DNA from: Agromyces kandeliae
Lineage (GTDB): Bacteria > Actinomycetota > Actinomycetes > Actinomycetales > Microbacteriaceae
DNA: 64,000 nucleotides
Assembly: GCF_009674665.1 (NCBI RefSeq)
Contig: NZ_WKJD01000016.1
Location: 248,001-312,000 of the forward strand
Reading direction: 5' to 3'
A program made the translations under genes and the position numbers. The notes beneath the pieces are model-generated. The model saw nothing but the letters and a program-made list of their open reading frames with translations. It did not search any database and was not told where the DNA came from. Shown piece by piece: positions 9,079 through 17,585 of this stretch (positions are counted from its first letter, which is position 1; the number at the start of each line of letters is the position of its first letter).

Positions 9079-9933
9079 GTGCCGGAACTCGAACGTCGCC
9101 TCGCCGTGAGCGGACACCTCGCCAGACTCGAGGAGTCGCGCACGCGCCCGGGTTCGTGGACCCTCACCGTCGACGGGACCCCGCAGTCGCACGTCGACCT
9201 CGAGCAGCCCGAATGGCTGGGCTTCGAGTACGTGCGCCGCATCGGCCATGCGATCGACCTCGTGCGCGAGGAGGGGCGTCCGATCACCGCGCTGCACCTC
9301 GGCGGCGGCGCGTTCACGCTGCCCCGGTACGTGATCGCGACGAGGCCAGGGTCCCGCCAGCAGGTGATCGAGCTGGAGTCCGACCTCGTCGACCTGGTGC
9401 GAGCCAACCTGCCGTTCCCTCGCGGCGCGCAGGTGCGCGTGCGCCACGGCGACGCCCGCGAGGTCCTCGCGAAGCTCCCGGCGGGCCTCGACGGAGCGGT
9501 CGACATCGCGGTCGTCGACATCTTCTCGGGAGCGCGCACGCCCGCCCACGTCACGAGCGCCGAGTTCCACGGACTCGTCTCGCCGCGGCTCGCCCCGGGC
9601 GGCATCGTCGTGGTCAACGTCGCCGACGGCGCCGGGCTCGCGTTCGCCCGGTCGCAGGCGGCGACCCTCTCGCACGTGTACGCGCACGTCGCGCTCGCGG
9701 CCGACACCGGCATGCTGAAGGGCCGGCGATTCGGCAACGTCGTGATGTACGCCTCGCACGACCCGCTGCCGTTCGCCGGGCTGCCGCGTCGCCTCGCGAG
9801 CGACCCGGCGCCCGCGAAGCTCGTGGACGGGGACGAGCTGGCGCGCTTCATCGCCGGCGCGCCGGTCGTGACGGATGCCACGGCCGTGCCGTCGCCGCCG
9901 CCGGCGCGGTCGGTGTTCCTGTCCAGGCCGTAG
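9079..9933 (+). CDS. spermidine synthase-like protein, copy 2
   Basis: This 284-aa paralogue of the preceding gene has motif I ALHLGGGAFTLPRYVIA, the acidic strand-2 end VIELESDLV, and the VVDIFSGARTPAHVTS loop. It differs by longer N- and C-terminal ends. The GTG at 9079 is preferred because a TAGCGT -10 box (9066-9071) sits exactly 7 nt before it, the signature of a leaderless transcript. A GTG at 9070 would overlap that box. It may therefore be transcribed independently of copy 1. Substrate unknown. Confidence 0.83.
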   Translation: MPELERRLAVSGHLARLEESRTRPGSWTLTVDGTPQSHVDLEQPEWLGFEYVRRIGHAIDLVREEGRPITALHLGGGAFTLPRYVIATRPGSRQQVIELESDLVDLVRANLPFPRGAQVRVRHGDAREVLAKLPAGLDGAVDIAVVDIFSGARTPAHVTSAEFHGLVSPRLAPGGIVVVNVADGAGLAFARSQAATLSHVYAHVALAADTGMLKGRRFGNVVMYASHDPLPFAGLPRRLASDPAPAKLVDGDELARFIAGAPVVTDATAVPSPPPARSVFLSRP

Positions 9934-9993
9934 GCCCGCGAGACCGGGCACCCGAGGCGGCGAGCGGCCGGCGACCGACGACGCGCCCGCGGT

Positions 9994-10854
9994 TCAGGCG
10001 TGCCGGAACCGGACCTCCTGGCCGGGCCGCACCTGTGCCAGCAGGTCGAGGGAGCCGGGTTCGACGATCGCGACGACCGGATACCCCCCGGTCACCGGCC
10101 GGTCAGCGAGGAGCACGGTCGGCACGCCCGCACCGGTGACCTGGATCGAGCCCGCGACGGTCGGCTCGCTGACCAGCTCGCCCGGCACGCGGCGCTCGAG
10201 CGACGGGCCCTCGAGGCGGGCCCCGACGCGATCGGCCGAAGCGGAGACCCGCCAGCGCGATTCGTGCAACGCGGCGAGCGCGGCATCCGTCACCCAGTCG
10301 GCCCGCGGCCCGGGCAGCAGCCCGAGCGTGACGGACCCGACCGGCGGCGGGTACGCGGCGTCGTCGTCGAGCAGGGGCACGGATGCCGCGGGCTCGCGCC
10401 CCACCGCGAGCACGCGCCCCGCGCCGACGGGCTCGGGTCCGATCCCGGCGAGCGTGTCGCGGCTCCGGGAACCGAGGACGACGGGTTCGTCGATCCCGCC
10501 GCGCACGGCGACGAGGTAGCGCAGCCCGCGTTCGGCGGTGCCGATCTCGACGGACTCGCCGGCACGCACGCGCGCTGCGCGGTAGGGCCCGACCTCGCGG
10601 CCGGCGACCCGCACCGACCCCCAGGCGCCGGTCACCGAGAACCAGAGGTCGCGGTCGGGTGCGAACCTGAGGCCGCCGAGCACGACCTCGAGCCCCGCGA
10701 CCCCGTCGGGATTGCCGACGAGCCGGTTCGCGAGCGCGAGCGCGCCCCGGTCGAGCGCACCGGAGGGGGCGACGCCGAGGTGGGCGTGGCCCGGGCGCCC
10801 GAGGTCCTGCACCAGGACCAGTCCGCCGGTGGCCTCGACGCGGAGCGACGTCAT
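9994..10854 (-). CDS. pxpC: 5-oxoprolinase subunit C (biotin-dependent carboxyltransferase-like)
   Basis: With PxpA and PxpB this protein hydrolyses 5-oxoproline to glutamate using ATP. The 286-aa sequence has the expected N terminus (VLVQDLGRPGHAHLGVAPSGALD), the central LGGLRFAPDRDL region and the C-terminal PVTGGYPVVAIVE segment of the KipA/PxpC cyclophilin-like family. ATG 10854 overlaps the pxpB stop by 4 nt (ATGA), which indicates translational coupling. It is the last gene of the pxpABC operon and lies 60 nt from the convergent spermidine-synthase-like gene. Confidence 0.93.
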   Translation of the reverse strand: MTSLRVEATGGLVLVQDLGRPGHAHLGVAPSGALDRGALALANRLVGNPDGVAGLEVVLGGLRFAPDRDLWFSVTGAWGSVRVAGREVGPYRAARVRAGESVEIGTAERGLRYLVAVRGGIDEPVVLGSRSRDTLAGIGPEPVGAGRVLAVGREPAASVPLLDDDAAYPPPVGSVTLGLLPGPRADWVTDAALAALHESRWRVSASADRVGARLEGPSLERRVPGELVSEPTVAGSIQVTGAGVPTVLLADRPVTGGYPVVAIVEPGSLDLLAQVRPGQEVRFRHA

Positions 10855-11501
10855 GCGCGCGCCTCCCGGAAGCGGACGACGCGGCCGGGGACGAGGAGCG
10901 CGGGCGGGTCGGCGTGCGGGTCCCAGAGCGCGGCGTCCGTGCGCCCGATGAGGCGCCACCCGCCGGGGCTCTCGCGCGGGTACGCGCCGGAGAACGCGCC
11001 GGCGAGGCCGACCGCGCCGGGCGGCACGCGCGTGCGCGCGACGTCGAGGCGCGGCACGTCGAAGGGCCAGTCGTCGGCCACGAGGTAGCCGAATCCCGGC
11101 GCGAAGCCGATGAACGCGACGCGCCACCTCGTTGCGACGTGGCGGGCGACGAGGTCCCCCGGGCTCACGCCGAGGTGGTCGGCGAGGTCGGCGAGGTCCT
11201 CTCCCCGGTAGTCGACCTCGATGACGAGGTCGTCGGACGGTGTCTCGCCGGTCGCGGGCGCGACGGCCGGGAGTGCGTCGCGCACCGCACGCCGGATCCA
11301 GCTCGCCGCCGACTCGAGCGGGAACCGGTCCGGGTCGACGGCGACGAGGAGCGTCCGGGCCGCGGGGACCAGCTCGACCACGCCGTCGGGCGGGTCGGCG
11401 GAGAGCGCGTCGTGCAGCGCGAGCACGTCGTCGAGGCCGTCGCACTCGACGAGGATGGCCGAACGCCCCGAGGGCAGCAGCCGCGGCTCGGGACGGCTCA
11501 T
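10851..11501 (-). CDS. pxpB: 5-oxoprolinase subunit B (KipI-like)
   Basis: This 216-aa KipI/PxpB protein shows the family hallmarks IGFAPGFGYLV, the run PRESPGGWRLIGRT, and the C-terminal LLVPGRVVRF. It forms the ATP-dependent part of 5-oxoprolinase with PxpC. It overlaps pxpA upstream and pxpC downstream by 4 nt each, so the three subunits are made from one message in near-equal amounts. The ATG at 11501 is the only plausible start. Confidence 0.93.
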   Translation of the reverse strand: MSRPEPRLLPSGRSAILVECDGLDDVLALHDALSADPPDGVVELVPAARTLLVAVDPDRFPLESAASWIRRAVRDALPAVAPATGETPSDDLVIEVDYRGEDLADLADHLGVSPGDLVARHVATRWRVAFIGFAPGFGYLVADDWPFDVPRLDVARTRVPPGAVGLAGAFSGAYPRESPGGWRLIGRTDAALWDPHADPPALLVPGRVVRFREARA

Positions 11502-12259
11502 GCGAACGGCCGCACGTCGTGGCCCGCCCTCGCGAGCGCCGCCCGGACGGCGCGGGCGATGCCGACCGAGCCGGGGGTGTCGCCGTGCAGGCAGAGCGAG
11601 TCGGGCGCGAGCTCCACCCGGGCGCCGTCGGCGGCGGAGATGCCGCCCGTCTCGACCAGCTCGAGCGCGCGGTCGGCCGCGCGGGCGGGGTCGTGCACGA
11701 GCGCGTCCGGGTGCTCGCGCGGCACGAGGCGGCCGTCGGCGAGGTAGCCGCGGTCGATGAAGGCCTCACGCGCGTAGCGGATGCCGGCGCCCGCCGCCGC
11801 GCGCTCGAGCTCGCTCTCGGGGGGCCCGAGCACGACCATGCCCGGAACGGCCGCGGCGAGCGCATCGGCGACCGCCGACGCGGCGTCGGCGTCGGCACCG
11901 AGCCGGTGGTAGAGCGCGCCGTGCGCCTTCACGTAGGCCACGGTCGCACCGACGGTCCGAGCGAGGCCGTCGAGCGCGCCGAGCTGGTACACGACCTCGG
12001 CCGCCAACTCGTCGACGGAGACGTCGAGCGCACGCCGTCCGAACCCGGCGCGATCGCGGTACCCCGGGTGCGCGCCGAGCACCACCCCGTGGGTGACGGC
12101 GAGGCGGGCGCTGCGCAGCATCGTCAGCGGGTCGCCGGCATGGAACCCGCACGCGACGTTCGCGCTCGAGACGACCTCGAACATCGCCTCGTCGTCGCCC
12201 ATGCTCCAGGCGCCGTACGATTCGCCGAGGTCGGCGTTCAGGTCGATCGCGCGCTGCAT
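11498..12259 (-). CDS. pxpA: 5-oxoprolinase subunit A (LamB/YcsF family)
   Basis: This 253-aa LamB/YcsF family protein has the diagnostic N terminus IDLNADLGESYGAW and the segments SANVACGFHAGDP, HPGYRDRAGFGRR, VKAHGALYH and LCLHGDTPG. It opens the pxpABC operon. ATG 12259 has a GAGAAT -10-like box 6 nt upstream (12266-12271), so the transcript may be leaderless, although GGGAG also overlaps this spacer. The gene is divergent from the sugar dehydrogenase lipoprotein, 72 nt apart. Confidence 0.94.
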   Translation of the reverse strand: MQRAIDLNADLGESYGAWSMGDDEAMFEVVSSANVACGFHAGDPLTMLRSARLAVTHGVVLGAHPGYRDRAGFGRRALDVSVDELAAEVVYQLGALDGLARTVGATVAYVKAHGALYHRLGADADAASAVADALAAAVPGMVVLGPPESELERAAAGAGIRYAREAFIDRGYLADGRLVPREHPDALVHDPARAADRALELVETGGISAADGARVELAPDSLCLHGDTPGSVGIARAVRAALARAGHDVRPFA

Positions 12260-12331
12260 GCTCCCATTCTCCCGCGCCCTCCCGCAGACTGGGCAGGAGG
12301 AGAACGACGAACAGGCCAGGGGAGGTCGCTC

Positions 12332-13504
12332 GTGCGCCGACGGAGACGGCTGGCCCGAGCCCGGGTCGCGCTGCTGGCCGCAGCCACGACGATGCTCGCC
12401 GGCTCGGGCGCCCTGCTCGCCGGCTGCACGCCCGATGCGGGCTCCGGTCCGGTCATGAACGCGCCGTCCGACGCTCCGACCACGACGCCCGCCGTCTCGG
12501 CGCCTCCGGCCGTGCGGCCGGTGGGCGACGTCGAGACGCTGGCGACCGGGCTCGAGTCGCCGTGGTCGATCCTCCGCCTGCCGGACGGCGGCGTGCTCGT
12601 GAGCGAGCGCGATCCCGGGCGGATCGTCGAGGTGCTCGCCGACGGCGCACTCCGCGAGGTCGCCGTGCTCCCCGACGTGGTCGCGGGCGGCGAGGGCGGA
12701 CTGCTCGGGCTGGCGTTCCTCCCCGGCGACGGCGACGACGGGGCATCCGTCTTCGCGTACTTCTCGACCGACTCGGACAACCGCATCGTGCGGATGCCGC
12801 TCACCGGCGAACCCGGCGAGCTCGGGCTCGGCGAACCGGACGTCGTCCTCGACGGCATCCCGCGCGGCGGACGCCACAACGGCGGACGCCTCGCCGTCGG
12901 CCCCGACGACTTCCTGTACGCGACGACGGGCGACGCGGGCGACGGCGACCTGTCGCAGGATCCGGACTCGCTCGGCGGCAAGATCCTGCGGATGACGGCC
13001 GAGGGCGAGCCTGCGCCGGGGAACCCGTCGGGCACCCTCGTCTGGAGCCTCGGGCACCGCAACCCCCAGGGTCTGGCATGGGATGCCGCCGGCGGCATGT
13101 GGGCGGCGGAGTTCGGCCAGAACACGTGGGACGAACTCAATCGCATCGAGCCCGGCGAGAACTACGGTTGGCCGATCGTCGAGGGTCGCGCGGACGACGA
13201 CCGGTTCCGCGACCCCGCCGTGCAGTGGCCGACCTCCGAGGCGAGCCCGAGCGGCATCGCGATCGTCGGCGACACGGTCGTGCTCGCGGCGCTCCGAGGC
13301 GAGCGACTCTGGTTCGCCTCGCCGGCGCTGACCTCCCCGACCGAGGTCGACGCCGCGTTCGAGGGCGAACTCGGGCGCATGCGCGACGTGGTCCCGGGGC
13401 CCGACGGCGAACTGTGGGCGATCACCAACAACACCGACGGTCGCGGGTCGCCGCGCGACGGCGACGACCGCCTCGTGCGGATCCCGCTCGCGGACGCCGA
13501 CTGA
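12332..13504 (+). CDS. PQQ-type soluble aldose/glucose-sorbosone dehydrogenase-like lipoprotein
   Basis: The 390-aa precursor starts with an Arg-rich n-region, a hydrophobic segment and lipobox LLAGC (Cys32), so it is exported and lipid-anchored. The mature domain is a GSDH-type beta-propeller (PWSILRLPDGGVLVSERD, GGRHNGGRLAVGPD, SLGHRNPQGLAWD, ENYGWPIVEG) that oxidises aldoses with a PQQ cofactor in characterised relatives. No PQQ synthesis gene is in the window, so cofactor supply is unknown. The GTG at 12332 is well supported by GGAGG 6 nt upstream. Confidence 0.9.
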   Translation: MRRRRRLARARVALLAAATTMLAGSGALLAGCTPDAGSGPVMNAPSDAPTTTPAVSAPPAVRPVGDVETLATGLESPWSILRLPDGGVLVSERDPGRIVEVLADGALREVAVLPDVVAGGEGGLLGLAFLPGDGDDGASVFAYFSTDSDNRIVRMPLTGEPGELGLGEPDVVLDGIPRGGRHNGGRLAVGPDDFLYATTGDAGDGDLSQDPDSLGGKILRMTAEGEPAPGNPSGTLVWSLGHRNPQGLAWDAAGGMWAAEFGQNTWDELNRIEPGENYGWPIVEGRADDDRFRDPAVQWPTSEASPSGIAIVGDTVVLAALRGERLWFASPALTSPTEVDAAFEGELGRMRDVVPGPDGELWAITNNTDGRGSPRDGDDRLVRIPLADAD

Positions 13505-13507
13505 CTC

Positions 13508-13527
13508 GGTCCCCCGTTCGGGGGACC
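13508..13527 (+). terminator. 8-bp stem, 4-nt loop hairpin after the sugar dehydrogenase gene
   Basis: GGTCCCCC and GGGGGACC flank a GTTC loop, 3 nt after the stop codon at 13504. There is no T-tract. The core CCCCCGTTCGGGGG closely resembles the palindrome before the LAL regulator (5044-5057), so it could also be an operator for the next gene. Confidence 0.5.
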
Positions 13528-13572
13528 CCGGATTCGACCCCCGGCAGTACTCCCGGGGATATCCTCGATCGC

Positions 13573-14070
13573 ATGGCGGATCTCGCGAGGGTTCGGATCT
13601 GGGCTGAGGCGCTCATCGCCCTGCACCTGGACCCCGCCGTGTGGAGCTTCGCCTTCGACAACGCCAAGAAGCGCGCGGGCCTCTGCAACTACACCGCCAA
13701 GCGGATCTCGGTCTCGCGCTACCTCGCCTCCAGGTACGACGACGACGAGATCCACCAGATCCTGCTGCACGAGGTCGCGCACGCCATGGCGGGTCCGCGC
13801 GCGGGCCACGGGCCGCGCTGGGCGACGATCGCCGCCGACATCGGCTACGTCGGCCGGCGCACGCACGACGGCGCGGTCGCCGACGAGCTCGCGCCCTGGG
13901 TCGGTCGATGCCCGGTGGGGCATGAGCACTACCGCTACCGCGAGCCGAGCCGGCCCCTCAGCTGCGGACTCTGCCGCAGGGGGTTCGACCGGCGGAACCT
14001 CATCGTGTGGCACCGGCGCGAGATCACCGCCGCCATGCGGCGCGCGGCCGCGAGCGCGGCGGCCGACTGA
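13573..14070 (+). CDS. SprT-like zinc metalloprotease domain protein
   Basis: This 165-aa protein has an HEVAH zinc-binding active site (residues 66-70) preceded by the SprT pattern (FDNAKKRAGLCNYTAKRI, then the helix before HEVAH). A C-terminal cysteine pair (SCGLC) resembles the zinc ribbon of SprT/Spartan proteins. Eukaryotic relatives cut DNA-protein crosslinks; the bacterial role is not established. A TATCCT -10 box (13560-13565) lies 7 nt before ATG 13573 with no SD, so the gene is probably leaderless. Confidence 0.88.
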   Translation: MADLARVRIWAEALIALHLDPAVWSFAFDNAKKRAGLCNYTAKRISVSRYLASRYDDDEIHQILLHEVAHAMAGPRAGHGPRWATIAADIGYVGRRTHDGAVADELAPWVGRCPVGHEHYRYREPSRPLSCGLCRRGFDRRNLIVWHRREITAAMRRAAASAAAD

Positions 14071-14162
14071 GCTGCGCTCGATCCCCGGAGCCGGGCGGGA
14101 CGCCCGCGGACCGTGACCCGATCGTGGCGATCGCGACCGCGTGCAGCCGGTAGTTTGGTCCG

Positions 14163-14783
14163 GTGCCCGTCTCGACCGTCTCGATCCCCGTCGGCCAGTG
14201 GTTCACCGACGACAGCGGGCGGTGGTGGTTCGACTCCGGTTCGTTCGCGCTCGACTTCGCCTACACCGGAGGGATCCCCGTCGCCGTCGCCGTCGCCCCC
14301 GCGCGGCTGAACTCCCCCGACGACCTCACCGCGTGGATGCGCGACCGCTTCCCGATGCCCGTCGCTCCCGCGCGTTCGCGCGACCTGTTCGACGCGACGT
14401 CGCTCCGAGACGCGATCGCACGTCTCGCGCTCGCGGCCGGCCGTGGCGAGACACCGGCGACGGCCGACATCGACATCGTGAACCTGTACGCCGCGACGCC
14501 CGACATCCCACCGACGCTCGACGGCGGCTCGCGGCAGGCCGGTCGGTCGGTGCAGACCGTCGGCCAGGCGCTCTCGACGATCGCACGCGACGCGGTCGAC
14601 TGCTTCGGCGAGTCGAATCACGGTCGCGTGCGCATCTGCGCCGGCGACTGCGGCATCGTCTACCTCGACACCTCGCGTGCGGCGAGCCGGCGGTGGTGCT
14701 CGATGCAGCGCTGCGGCAACCGCGCCAAGGTCCGCGCGCACCGCGCTCGGAAGTCGGGCAAGGTCGCGCTCAGCGCCGCCTGA
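14163..14783 (+). CDS. CGNR zinc finger (ABATE domain) protein, putative stress transcription factor
   Basis: This 206-aa protein has an N-terminal ABATE domain (FDSGSFALDFAYTGG) and a C-terminal CGNR zinc finger (ICAGDCGIVYLD, RRWCSMQRCGNRAKVRAHR). The domain pair is common in actinobacteria and thought to mark stress-responsive regulators; the target genes are unknown. The GTG start at 14163 follows a TAGTTT -10 box (14151-14156) by 6 nt, indicating a leaderless message. Its 3' end overlaps the convergent ComB-like gene by 14 nt. Confidence 0.87.
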   Translation: MPVSTVSIPVGQWFTDDSGRWWFDSGSFALDFAYTGGIPVAVAVAPARLNSPDDLTAWMRDRFPMPVAPARSRDLFDATSLRDAIARLALAAGRGETPATADIDIVNLYAATPDIPPTLDGGSRQAGRSVQTVGQALSTIARDAVDCFGESNHGRVRICAGDCGIVYLDTSRAASRRWCSMQRCGNRAKVRAHRARKSGKVALSAA

Positions 14784-15369
14784 CGACCCGCGCGGTCGCA
14801 CCCGAGTCCCGGGTGGCGGCCCGCCGGAGCACCGCGGGGTCGATGCCCGCCGAGATCGCCTCGCGCCCGGCGACCGACGCGGTCGCGAGGTGCGCGACGG
14901 CGCGACGGAGCCCCGTGTACGACGCGCACGCGACGGCCGCCTCCGGCGACGTGTCGTCGATGCCGAGTTCGGCGAGCGCATCGATCACGGCGCCCGCGGC
15001 GAGCACGTCGTCGGCTGCGAAGCCGCCGTCGGCGCGGCCGGCGGCGACGATCGCGAGGTAGGCGCGGCGCCCCAGTCGCTCCTGCTCCGCGAGGATCCAC
15101 GCTGCGGTGGCCGCGGCGTCGGCGAGCCCCGCGACGAGCACTGCGGCGGGGGTGCCGGCCAGCACGTCCCGCGGAACGAGGTCCTCGGCCGCCTGCGCGA
15201 CACCCGGGGCATCCGCCACCTGGTCGACCCAGACGAGGACGTCGGCCTCGCCGGCGATCCGGCGCACGCCGTCGGTCCCGAGGTCGAATCGCACCTGGTA
15301 CTTCGACTGCGCGGCCGGCGGCGCGGCGGCGCTCGCGGGCGCGGAGTCGGTCGTGGTCGTCTCGCTCAC
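14770..15369 (-). CDS. ComB-like (2-phosphosulfolactate phosphatase family) protein
   Basis: This 199-aa protein resembles ComB-family phosphatases in order and spacing of its conserved segments: the N-terminal strand YQVRFDLG, AAVLVAGLADAAATAAWIL, AYLAIVAAGR, ADDVLAAGAVIDAL and the C-terminal SVAGREAI. True ComB acts in coenzyme M or sulfolactate metabolism; actinobacterial homologues have unknown substrates, so only the family is claimed. The GTG at 15369 has TAGCCT (15376-15381) 6 nt upstream. It is divergent from the SDR gene, with both promoters packed in 51 nt. Confidence 0.68.
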   Translation of the reverse strand: MSETTTTDSAPASAAAPPAAQSKYQVRFDLGTDGVRRIAGEADVLVWVDQVADAPGVAQAAEDLVPRDVLAGTPAAVLVAGLADAAATAAWILAEQERLGRRAYLAIVAAGRADGGFAADDVLAAGAVIDALAELGIDDTSPEAAVACASYTGLRRAVAHLATASVAGREAISAGIDPAVLRRAATRDSGATARVVRRR

Positions 15370-15375
15370 CGCGTC

Positions 15376-15414
15376 AGGCTACGCGATGGCCGCGGGACCG
15401 CCCACTCGTAAGGT
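15376..15414. promoter_or_regulatory. back-to-back leaderless promoters in a 51-bp divergent region
   Basis: Minus-strand TAGCCT (15381-15376) lies 6 nt before the ComB-like GTG, and plus-strand TAAGGT (15409-15414) lies 6 nt before the SDR ATG. With only 27 bp between the two -10 boxes, the -35 regions must overlap, so the two genes probably compete for RNA polymerase. Confidence 0.6.
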
Positions 15415-15420
15415 GGATGC

Positions 15421-16185
15421 ATGACCTCGGATGTCGTCACCCGGCCCGTCACGATCGTCACCGGCGGCGGCCGGGGCATCGGGCGGGCGATCGCCGAGCG
15501 GCTCGCGGCCGATGGCCACGACCTGGTGCTGACGTACCGCGAGCGCCGCGACGAGGCCGAGTCGGCGGCCGACGGATGCCGCGCCGCGGGCGCCCGCGTC
15601 GAGCTCCTGCAGCTCGACCTCGCCGACCTCGCCCGTGCGGCCGAGATCGTGCCCGAGGCGGTCCGCCTGTTCGGGCGCGTGACGGGGCTCGTCAACAACG
15701 CGGGCATCACGGGCCTGATCGGGCCGTTCCTGGATGGATCGATCGAGGAGTCGGAGCTCGTGTTCCGCATCAACGTGCTCGCGCCGATGGTGCTCTGCCG
15801 GTCGGCGATCGCGCACATGTCGACCGCCGTCGGCGGCGTCGGCGGCTCGATCGTGAACATCTCCTCGGGCGCCGCGACGCACGGCGCGCCGAACACCTAC
15901 ATCCCGTACGCCGCGAGCAAGGCCGCGCTCAACGCGATGACCACCGGCCTCGCCAAGGAGTTCGCGGCCGTCGGCGTGCGCGTGAACACGGTCTCGCCGG
16001 GCACCACCCGGACCGAGATCCACGCGGCCGCGGGCCGGCCGAACGCGCCCGACGAGCGCGCGGGCAACATCCCGATGGGCCGCCCGGGAGAGCCGCACGA
16101 GATCGCGGGCGCCGTCGCGTACCTGCTGTCCGACGACGCGTCCTACACCTCGGGTGCCGACATCCTGATCGCCGGCGGCAAGTAG
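15421..16185 (+). CDS. SDR family NAD(P)-dependent oxidoreductase
   Basis: This 254-aa classical short-chain dehydrogenase has the cofactor motif TGGGRGIG (residues 14-21), NNAG (92-95) and a catalytic Ser148/149, Tyr163, Lys167 set (YIPYAASKAA). It also has the FabG-like C terminus SGADILIAGGK. The substrate cannot be deduced; related proteins act on sugars, 3-oxoacyl groups or alcohols. The ATG at 15421 is 6 nt from a TAAGGT -10 box, with no SD. The stop is 22 nt from the convergent coiled-coil gene. Confidence 0.92.
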   Translation: MTSDVVTRPVTIVTGGGRGIGRAIAERLAADGHDLVLTYRERRDEAESAADGCRAAGARVELLQLDLADLARAAEIVPEAVRLFGRVTGLVNNAGITGLIGPFLDGSIEESELVFRINVLAPMVLCRSAIAHMSTAVGGVGGSIVNISSGAATHGAPNTYIPYAASKAALNAMTTGLAKEFAAVGVRVNTVSPGTTRTEIHAAAGRPNAPDERAGNIPMGRPGEPHEIAGAVAYLLSDDASYTSGADILIAGGK

Positions 16186-16207
16186 GCGGGTCGGCGTCCC
16201 GCGACCG

Positions 16208-17473
16208 TCAGCGGTGGAGCGCCGCGTACTGCGCGAGCGCCTCGGCGTCGCTCGCCCTGGACGCCGCGCGGCGAGCCGCGTCGAGCGCGGCGACCGGGTC
16301 GGACTCGCGCCGGGCGATGCCGAGCTGCCGTTCCGCCTCCGCGAGCCGGGTGCGCGCGTCCGCCCCTGCGAACGCGCGGGCCCGCTCCAGCGCCTCCCCC
16401 GCGATGCGGATCTGGCTCTCGGCGATGGCGATCGCACCGGGCAGCGCGCCGCGAGCGCCGGCGAGCCGGTCCTGGGCGCGTCGGGCCGTCGCGCGCGCCG
16501 CCTCCAACCGGTCGCGGGCCGTCCGCAGCCGGTCGCGCTCGGCGAACGGGTCGTCCGCACGGCGCTCCCTTCCGACGAGCAGCGGCGACAGGTCGCCGAT
16601 CGCCGCGGCGAGCGCGGCACCCGCCTCCGGATCCGCGGCACCGTCGCGCTCGCGGCGCGCGGCGATGAGCTCCTCGTCGAGGCCGGCCGCCTCGACACCG
16701 GCATCGTGCGCCGCACCGGCGAGGTCGAGTTCCACGTGCTCCACCCGATCGAGCTCGCCCTCGGCGCGCCGCAGCGCGTGGGCGGCCCGGTCGAGGAGGT
16801 CGGCGACGGGTTCTCCTGGGGCATCCGCGATCCTCCGTGCGCCCTCGGCGAGCGCGGTGGCGGCCGCGGCCAGGTCGTGGTCGGCGCGCGCGAACGATCC
16901 GTGGGCTCCGGCGAGCGCCGACGCCGAGAACCGCGTGCCCAGGCGTTCGAGGGCGGATGCGGCATCCGCGCGCCTGGCGACGAGCCGCCGCTCGCGCTCG
17001 CGGAGCGCCGGGGTGTCGTCGGCCGCCCCGCGTTCGGCGGCACGCCGCGCGGAGAGCTCCGCCTCGGCGTCGTCGAGTGCGCGCTCGACCGAGTCGCACA
17101 GCGAGGCGATGCGGGAACTCCAGGTGCGGCGCTCCGCCGCCGTGGCGGGATCGGCGTCGTCGAGGCGCTGCTGCAGCAGGAAGGCCTCGCGCAGCCATCC
17201 GCGCGCACGATCGACCGTCTCGCCCAGTCCGCGGGCCGTCTCGGGCCCGAACTGCGCCTCCGCGAAGCGGATCTCCTGCATCGCGTCGCGCACGGCCTCG
17301 TCGGCGCCGACCAGTCGCGCCATGGCGGTGGTCTCGAGTTCGCGCGCCGCCTCGGCGTCGCGCGCCTCGCGCCGGGTGCCGAGCCGGCGGAACCCGACCA
17401 CGCCGGCGGCGAACGCGAGCGCAGCGGTGCCGAACACGACGAGGGAGGGCAGCCAGTCGGCGGCGTCGGCCAT
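16208..17473 (-). CDS. membrane-anchored coiled-coil protein related to the C-terminal part of TPM-domain proteins
   Basis: The 421-aa protein has one N-terminal transmembrane helix (LPSLVVFGTAALAFAAGVVGF) and then about 380 residues of Ala/Arg/Glu-rich coiled coil. The segment DEAVRDAMQEIRFAEAQFG, followed by REAFLLQQRLDDADP, resembles the helical tail of actinobacterial TPM-domain proteins from memory of that family, but the TPM domain and signal peptide are missing here. The start at 17473 follows a TAGGCT -10 box (17481-17486) by 7 nt, arguing against a longer product. Function unknown; possibly an envelope scaffold. Confidence 0.72.
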   Translation of the reverse strand: MADAADWLPSLVVFGTAALAFAAGVVGFRRLGTRREARDAEAARELETTAMARLVGADEAVRDAMQEIRFAEAQFGPETARGLGETVDRARGWLREAFLLQQRLDDADPATAAERRTWSSRIASLCDSVERALDDAEAELSARRAAERGAADDTPALRERERRLVARRADAASALERLGTRFSASALAGAHGSFARADHDLAAAATALAEGARRIADAPGEPVADLLDRAAHALRRAEGELDRVEHVELDLAGAAHDAGVEAAGLDEELIAARRERDGAADPEAGAALAAAIGDLSPLLVGRERRADDPFAERDRLRTARDRLEAARATARRAQDRLAGARGALPGAIAIAESQIRIAGEALERARAFAGADARTRLAEAERQLGIARRESDPVAALDAARRAASRASDAEALAQYAALHR

Positions 17474-17550
17474 GGTCGGGAGCCTACCGGGGCCGTCCGA
17501 GACCCCACCGGGCGGTCGCCGTACGGCGCCCGTGAATCCGGCGCGGCCGC

Positions 17551-17579
17551 TTGGACCTGCCATCCGTCGCCCCTATGGT
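17551..17579 (+). promoter_or_regulatory. near-consensus promoter for the gene at 17586
   Basis: TTGGAC (17551-17556), a 17-nt spacer and TATGGT (17574-17579) lie 6 nt before ATG 17586. Both boxes match the housekeeping sigma consensus well, and the distance places the RNA start at or next to the A of the start codon. Confidence 0.72.
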
Positions 17580-17585
17580 CGTGCC

